This document shows, piece by piece, positions 21,307 through 24,185 of a stretch of 24,185 nucleotides of DNA. The stretch's first letter is position 1; the number at the start of each line of letters is the position of its first letter. The stretch spans positions 1-24,185 of the forward strand of contig CAZESB010000010.1 of NCBI GenBank assembly GCA_964515115.1, written 5' to 3'. Under the pieces are notes generated by a model. It ran no database searches and was not told where the DNA came from. It worked only from the letters and a program-made list of their open reading frames with translations. The stretch is from UBA1370 sp964515115 (GTDB lineage Bacteria; Patescibacteriota; Microgenomatia; UBA1400; PJMF01). The position numbers and the translations under genes were made by a program.

Positions 21307-23068
21307 CCTCATTTTCTTGGAGCAGCGATTCAAGAATTTGCAGCTTATCTAAAAGGTAATCGAAAGCAGCGATTGAGAAGTGCGGCTGATGAAAATCAAG
21401 CAACCCGTTAAAAAGAGTAAGGTATCTGAGTTGGTCGGTGTTGTTAGCCGCAGCGGCGTACTCAGCCAATTCTGCCAATTGAAAATACAGCCACCAATAT
21501 TTTAAATCACCCGCCAAAACCATTTCGTGCAAGTCGGTGCCGAGCTTTGCAAAATTGTACTGTTGTTGATGAGTGAAATTTTCGCTGAGGTTGAGATTGA
21601 CAATATTAGCAGTCGGACCGGAAAAAATTTCTACCTCTTGCCACTCCACTTGCCCCTGTTGGTTGTAGGCATAAATGGTGAAAACATTGCTCTCGTAAGT
21701 TTCGCTGGAAAATTGCAGCTCGTAAGTGGCAAACTCAGGCTTGGCAAATTCGGTCAGCAAAAAAGCTGGGCTGGAACTATGGCCGCCCTCGAACTCTTCC
21801 AGGTACTCCGCGGTAGTGATGGCTGGAATTTGCTCTCCATCATGAAAAAAGCTCACCGCCGTATTCAGCGGATGCACCACCAAAATATAACTCAAATCAG
21901 TATAGGACGGAGTGAAAGTGCGGTAGGAAAGCAGCTCTTTATTTTGAGCTTGATGTTGGCTGAAATGATTAAAATTGTAAGCCGGGTCTTTGATCAGTAG
22001 CTCCTGATTTTCATCAATGCCACTGCCCACCAAAAAATGTCCGGGAATTTCCAGAATGACCGGCTGGAGGTTTTGAATGTTAGCCTTAATCTCGTCCAAA
22101 TCCACCAAGTGCTTCTGGTACTCAAGCGCATACTGGCCACTGGCTTGGGCTAAAGTCTGCACTAGCCGAGTAATGGCCAGCCAATTTACCAGGCCGCCAC
22201 CGATATAACCGTCGGGTTGGCTTTTCAACCATTGGTTGAGCGAGCCAGGATTAAGCAGGCTACCGTCTGGCATTTCCACAAAACCGTGGTATTGCAAAAT
22301 CATGGCCGCAGAAGTGAGAGCGCAGCCCCAGGCGGCAATAGTAATGTCGTTGGCCCAGGCAGAAGCAGTATCGTATTCGTGATGACCCCAAAGCGGATCG
22401 GTCTGTTTCAACAAAGGCACCGGCAGATCAATTTCCGGATCGGTAATAAATTTAGCCTCAAAATTGTCAAAATGAACTTCCGTGGGTGCGGCCGCTCCAG
22501 TAGTGACCCGGAAACCTGGCTTGTAATAGCTGCCCTCATAAAGCGGGTCCAGAAAATTAAATATTTCTCTGTCGTTGTGAAAGATGACAATCTGGCCCTC
22601 CGCCAGCCTGAGAGTAAGATGATGCCAAATTCCAGCGGTCAGATTATTGAGATCCGCCCGCTGTTGCCAAACTACCTGGCCGTTGCGCACCTTAATCACC
22701 TCGTTGCCGCTACCATAAAGATGGAACTCGTACCAGTCGGAGGGGGACTCGTAAGCAAAAAGAACATTTTTATCAGTGCCTTGCATTGGTCTGATGTCGA
22801 AATCCACCTGGTAACCGCTTAGTTCAACCGGCCAATACTGATCTTTGATCACTAGCATACCTCTGGTGAAGGCTGAGGCGATGTGGCTTTTTAAGATGCC
22901 GTCTTCAATTTGCCAAATAGAGGTTGGGCCGGAAACAACTTGCCATTTTTCCAGCCCACCGGAAAAATCATCGCTGACGATGGTTTGAGCGGCGACAGAG
23001 GTGGGGAGACTGAAATTCAGCCAGACTATTGCTACCAGCCAAGCAAAAATTCTTTTCCAGCAGTTCAT
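21302..23068 (-). CDS. Secreted LamG-like/C39-type peptidase-like protein
   Basis: This 588-residue protein starts at 23068, chosen because a signal peptide begins there (FAWLVAIVWLNFSL, cut near VAAQ) and TATTAT lies six bases ahead. Another ATG at 23089 adds seven residues. Residues about 30-195 form a concanavalin/LamG-like or DUF1080-like beta sandwich (DDFSGGLEKWQVVSG, then VHFDNFEAKF). Residues about 205-390 form a C39_2-type papain-like peptidase domain with VPLLKQTDPLWG, Cys249 (GCALTSAAMILQYHG), His344 (PGHFLVGSGI) and Asp361 (LLIKDPAYN). All three catalytic positions are kept. A C-terminal region of about 200 residues is unknown. It probably acts outside the cell on a peptide or cell-wall target; binding without cleavage is possible. 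Confidence 0.82.
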   Translation of the reverse strand: MNCWKRIFAWLVAIVWLNFSLPTSVAAQTIVSDDFSGGLEKWQVVSGPTSIWQIEDGILKSHIASAFTRGMLVIKDQYWPVELSGYQVDFDIRPMQGTDKNVLFAYESPSDWYEFHLYGSGNEVIKVRNGQVVWQQRADLNNLTAGIWHHLTLRLAEGQIVIFHNDREIFNFLDPLYEGSYYKPGFRVTTGAAAPTEVHFDNFEAKFITDPEIDLPVPLLKQTDPLWGHHEYDTASAWANDITIAAWGCALTSAAMILQYHGFVEMPDGSLLNPGSLNQWLKSQPDGYIGGGLVNWLAITRLVQTLAQASGQYALEYQKHLVDLDEIKANIQNLQPVILEIPGHFLVGSGIDENQELLIKDPAYNFNHFSQHQAQNKELLSYRTFTPSYTDLSYILVVHPLNTAVSFFHDGEQIPAITTAEYLEEFEGGHSSSPAFLLTEFAKPEFATYELQFSSETYESNVFTIYAYNQQGQVEWQEVEIFSGPTANIVNLNLSENFTHQQQYNFAKLGTDLHEMVLAGDLKYWWLYFQLAELAEYAAAANNTDQLRYLTLFNGLLDFHQPHFSIAAFDYLLDKLQILESLLQENEV

Positions 23069-23088
23069 AGTAAAATAATAGAGCAGCA

Positions 23089-23108
23089 TGCTTGCATTTT
23101 GCTTGCAT
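23089..23108. repeat. Two direct repeats with an 11-base period in a divergent promoter region
   Basis: TGCTTGCAT occurs at 23089-23097 and again at 23100-23108, one helical turn apart, between the divergent starts of the C39-like gene (23068) and the glycosyltransferase (23137). It could bind a regulator of both; no proof. Confidence 0.35.
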
Positions 23109-23136
23109 CTTGTTTGTATCAGGCTGCGTAAATAAA

Positions 23137-24063
23137 ATGGAAAAAATTTCAGTTATCATCACTGTTTTGAATGAGCGGGAGAGTATTATGTCTTTGCTGG
23201 AGGCGTTAAGGACACAAACGCACCAGCCTGGTGAGGTAATTGTGGTTGATGGCGGCTCGACTGACGGCACTGTTGAATTAATCCGGCAGTTTCAGCGCCA
23301 GCAACCCAAATTTCCTCTGCAAGTCTGGCAAAAAAAGGGCAATCGGAGTGTGGGTAGAAATTACGCGCTGGCCAAGGCTAAAAACAAATTGGTGGCTATT
23401 ACTGATGCCGGCTGCGTGCCTGATGCTCATTGGCTGGAAGAATTGGCCACCAAGCAACGTCAAGCTCAAGCGCCGGTAGTGGCTGGGTATTACCGCGGTG
23501 CTCCCAGAAATAATTTTGAGGCGGCTGTAGTGCCTTACGCCCTGGTGATGCCAGAGCGAGTGAGAGCTGATAACTTTCTACCGGCCACCCGCTCAATGTT
23601 GCTGACGAAGCAAATTTGGCAAAAAGCCGGAAAGTTCAACGAAAAACTCAGCGACAACGAAGATTATGCTTTTGCCAAAAAACTGGAAGGAATGCGGGTG
23701 AAAATGGCGTTCGCGCCCAAGGCGGTAGTGGCTTGGCAGCCGCCGGCAGATTGGCGCCTTTTTTACCGGATGATTTTCCGTTTTGCCCGCGGCGATATCC
23801 AGGCGGGAATTCTCCGGCCAAAAGTGATTTTAATTTTTTGGCGGTATTTGGCTGGATTGGCGCTGTTGTTTTTCCTGCCAATCATAGTTCTGCCACTCAT
23901 CCTGCTTTATCTACTTTGGGCTATTTGGAAAAACAAGCAATATGTGTCTCCAGGCTGGCACTGGCTGCCGCTGCTGCAAATTCTGTCGGATTTAGCGGTG
24001 ATGCAAGGATCGCTGGCTGCCCTTTCAAATCATATTTTCAGCTCAACCACTAGCGGCAAATGA
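23137..24063 (+). CDS. Family-2 glycosyltransferase
   Basis: This 308-residue GT-A fold enzyme starts at the ATG at 23137, where the family pattern EKISVIITVLNERESI begins. VIVVDGGSTDGTVELI binds the nucleotide sugar, and GRNYALAKAKNKLVAITDAGC carries the metal-binding DxD-like motif (here Asp-Ala-Gly). LSDNEDYAFAKKL has the catalytic-base ED motif. The C-terminal end holds two membrane segments (about 233-266) and a short tail. It should add a sugar from a nucleotide donor to a lipid-linked acceptor at the membrane, for surface polysaccharide or glycoprotein; the sugar is unknown. Its last 34 bases overlap a minus-strand gene. There is no clear Shine-Dalgarno. Confidence 0.9.
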   Translation: MEKISVIITVLNERESIMSLLEALRTQTHQPGEVIVVDGGSTDGTVELIRQFQRQQPKFPLQVWQKKGNRSVGRNYALAKAKNKLVAITDAGCVPDAHWLEELATKQRQAQAPVVAGYYRGAPRNNFEAAVVPYALVMPERVRADNFLPATRSMLLTKQIWQKAGKFNEKLSDNEDYAFAKKLEGMRVKMAFAPKAVVAWQPPADWRLFYRMIFRFARGDIQAGILRPKVILIFWRYLAGLALLFFLPIIVLPLILLYLLWAIWKNKQYVSPGWHWLPLLQILSDLAVMQGSLAALSNHIFSSTTSGK

Positions 24064-24185
24064 TCAGAAATATCAACTGCCGGGCAACTTTTCCTCACCA
24101 CTTCAACTCCGGCAGAAACAAAAAACATATCCACCACCGACTCGGCGTAGCCAGGATAATTTTTCAGGTCTTTGCGCTTAACATT
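24030..24185 (-). CDS. Endonuclease/exonuclease/phosphatase family protein, C-terminal fragment
   Basis: On the minus strand the frame is open from the window end to TGA at 24032-24030, giving 51 residues. The end reads VDISDHLPLVVELKI, the typical close of the EEP (exonuclease III/DNase I-like) family, where the Asp-His pair (SDH) is catalytic. KNYPGYAESVVDMFFVSAG before it fits the family's last strands. The substrate cannot be told from this piece (DNA, phospholipid or nucleotide). It converges with the glycosyltransferase gene and overlaps its end by 34 bases. The rest of the gene lies beyond the window. Confidence 0.75.
   Translation of the reverse strand, partial: NVKRKDLKNYPGYAESVVDMFFVSAGVEVVRKSCPAVDISDHLPLVVELKI

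Noticed and set aside
22217..22822. Long plus-strand open frame opposite the C39-like gene
   Set aside because: The minus-strand protein has a signal peptide and family motifs; the plus-strand frame has none.
1..24185. CRISPR array, insertion sequence, prophage or toxin-antitoxin system
   Set aside because: No repeat-spacer pattern, transposase, terminal inverted repeats or recognisable phage or toxin genes were found on either strand.

Overview
The window looks like a draft, metagenome-type scaffold from a small-genome bacterium of the Candidate Phyla Radiation (Patescibacteria), perhaps Microgenomates-like. I base this on short intergenic spaces, several pared-down versions of universal proteins (half-length SufD, protease-less Lon, cysteine-free family-4 uracil-DNA glycosylase), several small proteins of unknown family, RNase J plus tmRNA, no encoded CCA on the tRNA, and a 100-N scaffold gap. 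TGA is used as a stop, so this is not a UGA-glycine lineage. The taxonomic placement is inference; no marker gene proves it.

Layout. (1) Positions 1-5141 are a SUF iron-sulfur assembly locus: 3' end of sufB, a minimal sufD, a 662-residue protein of unknown family, sufS and sufU. (2) Positions 5188-8109 hold a YjjX-type NTPase, a flavin reductase with an adjacent three-cysteine ferredoxin, a membrane-anchored DsbA-like protein and a membrane-anchored unknown protein. (3) Positions 8110-8523 hold a small conserved-looking gene with a hairpin-rich leader and a clean terminator. (4) Positions 8570-11727 are a tight operon: sufT-like gene (broken by the N gap), rpiB, rpe, LOG-family nucleotide phosphoribohydrolase and pfkB-family kinase, with 8-bp overlaps. 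(5) Positions 11728-14940 hold an LPETG surface protein, a Lon-type AAA+ protein without a protease domain, the cluster-less UDG and a polytopic membrane protein. (6) Positions 15025-20003 hold rnj, ftsK and a DUF4349-type membrane protein. (7) From 20037 to 23068 the genes lie on the minus strand: tmRNA, comF, tRNA-Val(CAC) and a secreted C39-like protein. (8) A family-2 glycosyltransferase on the plus strand then converges on the 3' end of an endonuclease/exonuclease/phosphatase-family gene that leaves the window.

How the genes fit together. SufB/D/S/U and SufT should build Fe-S clusters, and the reductase/ferredoxin pair is a likely user of them. In contrast, the UDG has lost all its cluster ligands. 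LOG, RpiB, Rpe and the PfkB kinase suggest a short route from nucleotides to pentose phosphates. Several genes have a -10-like hexamer 6-8 bases before the start codon and no Shine-Dalgarno, which suggests leaderless transcripts. Others have clear AAGGAG-type sites. Mobile elements, CRISPR arrays and phage genes were not seen.
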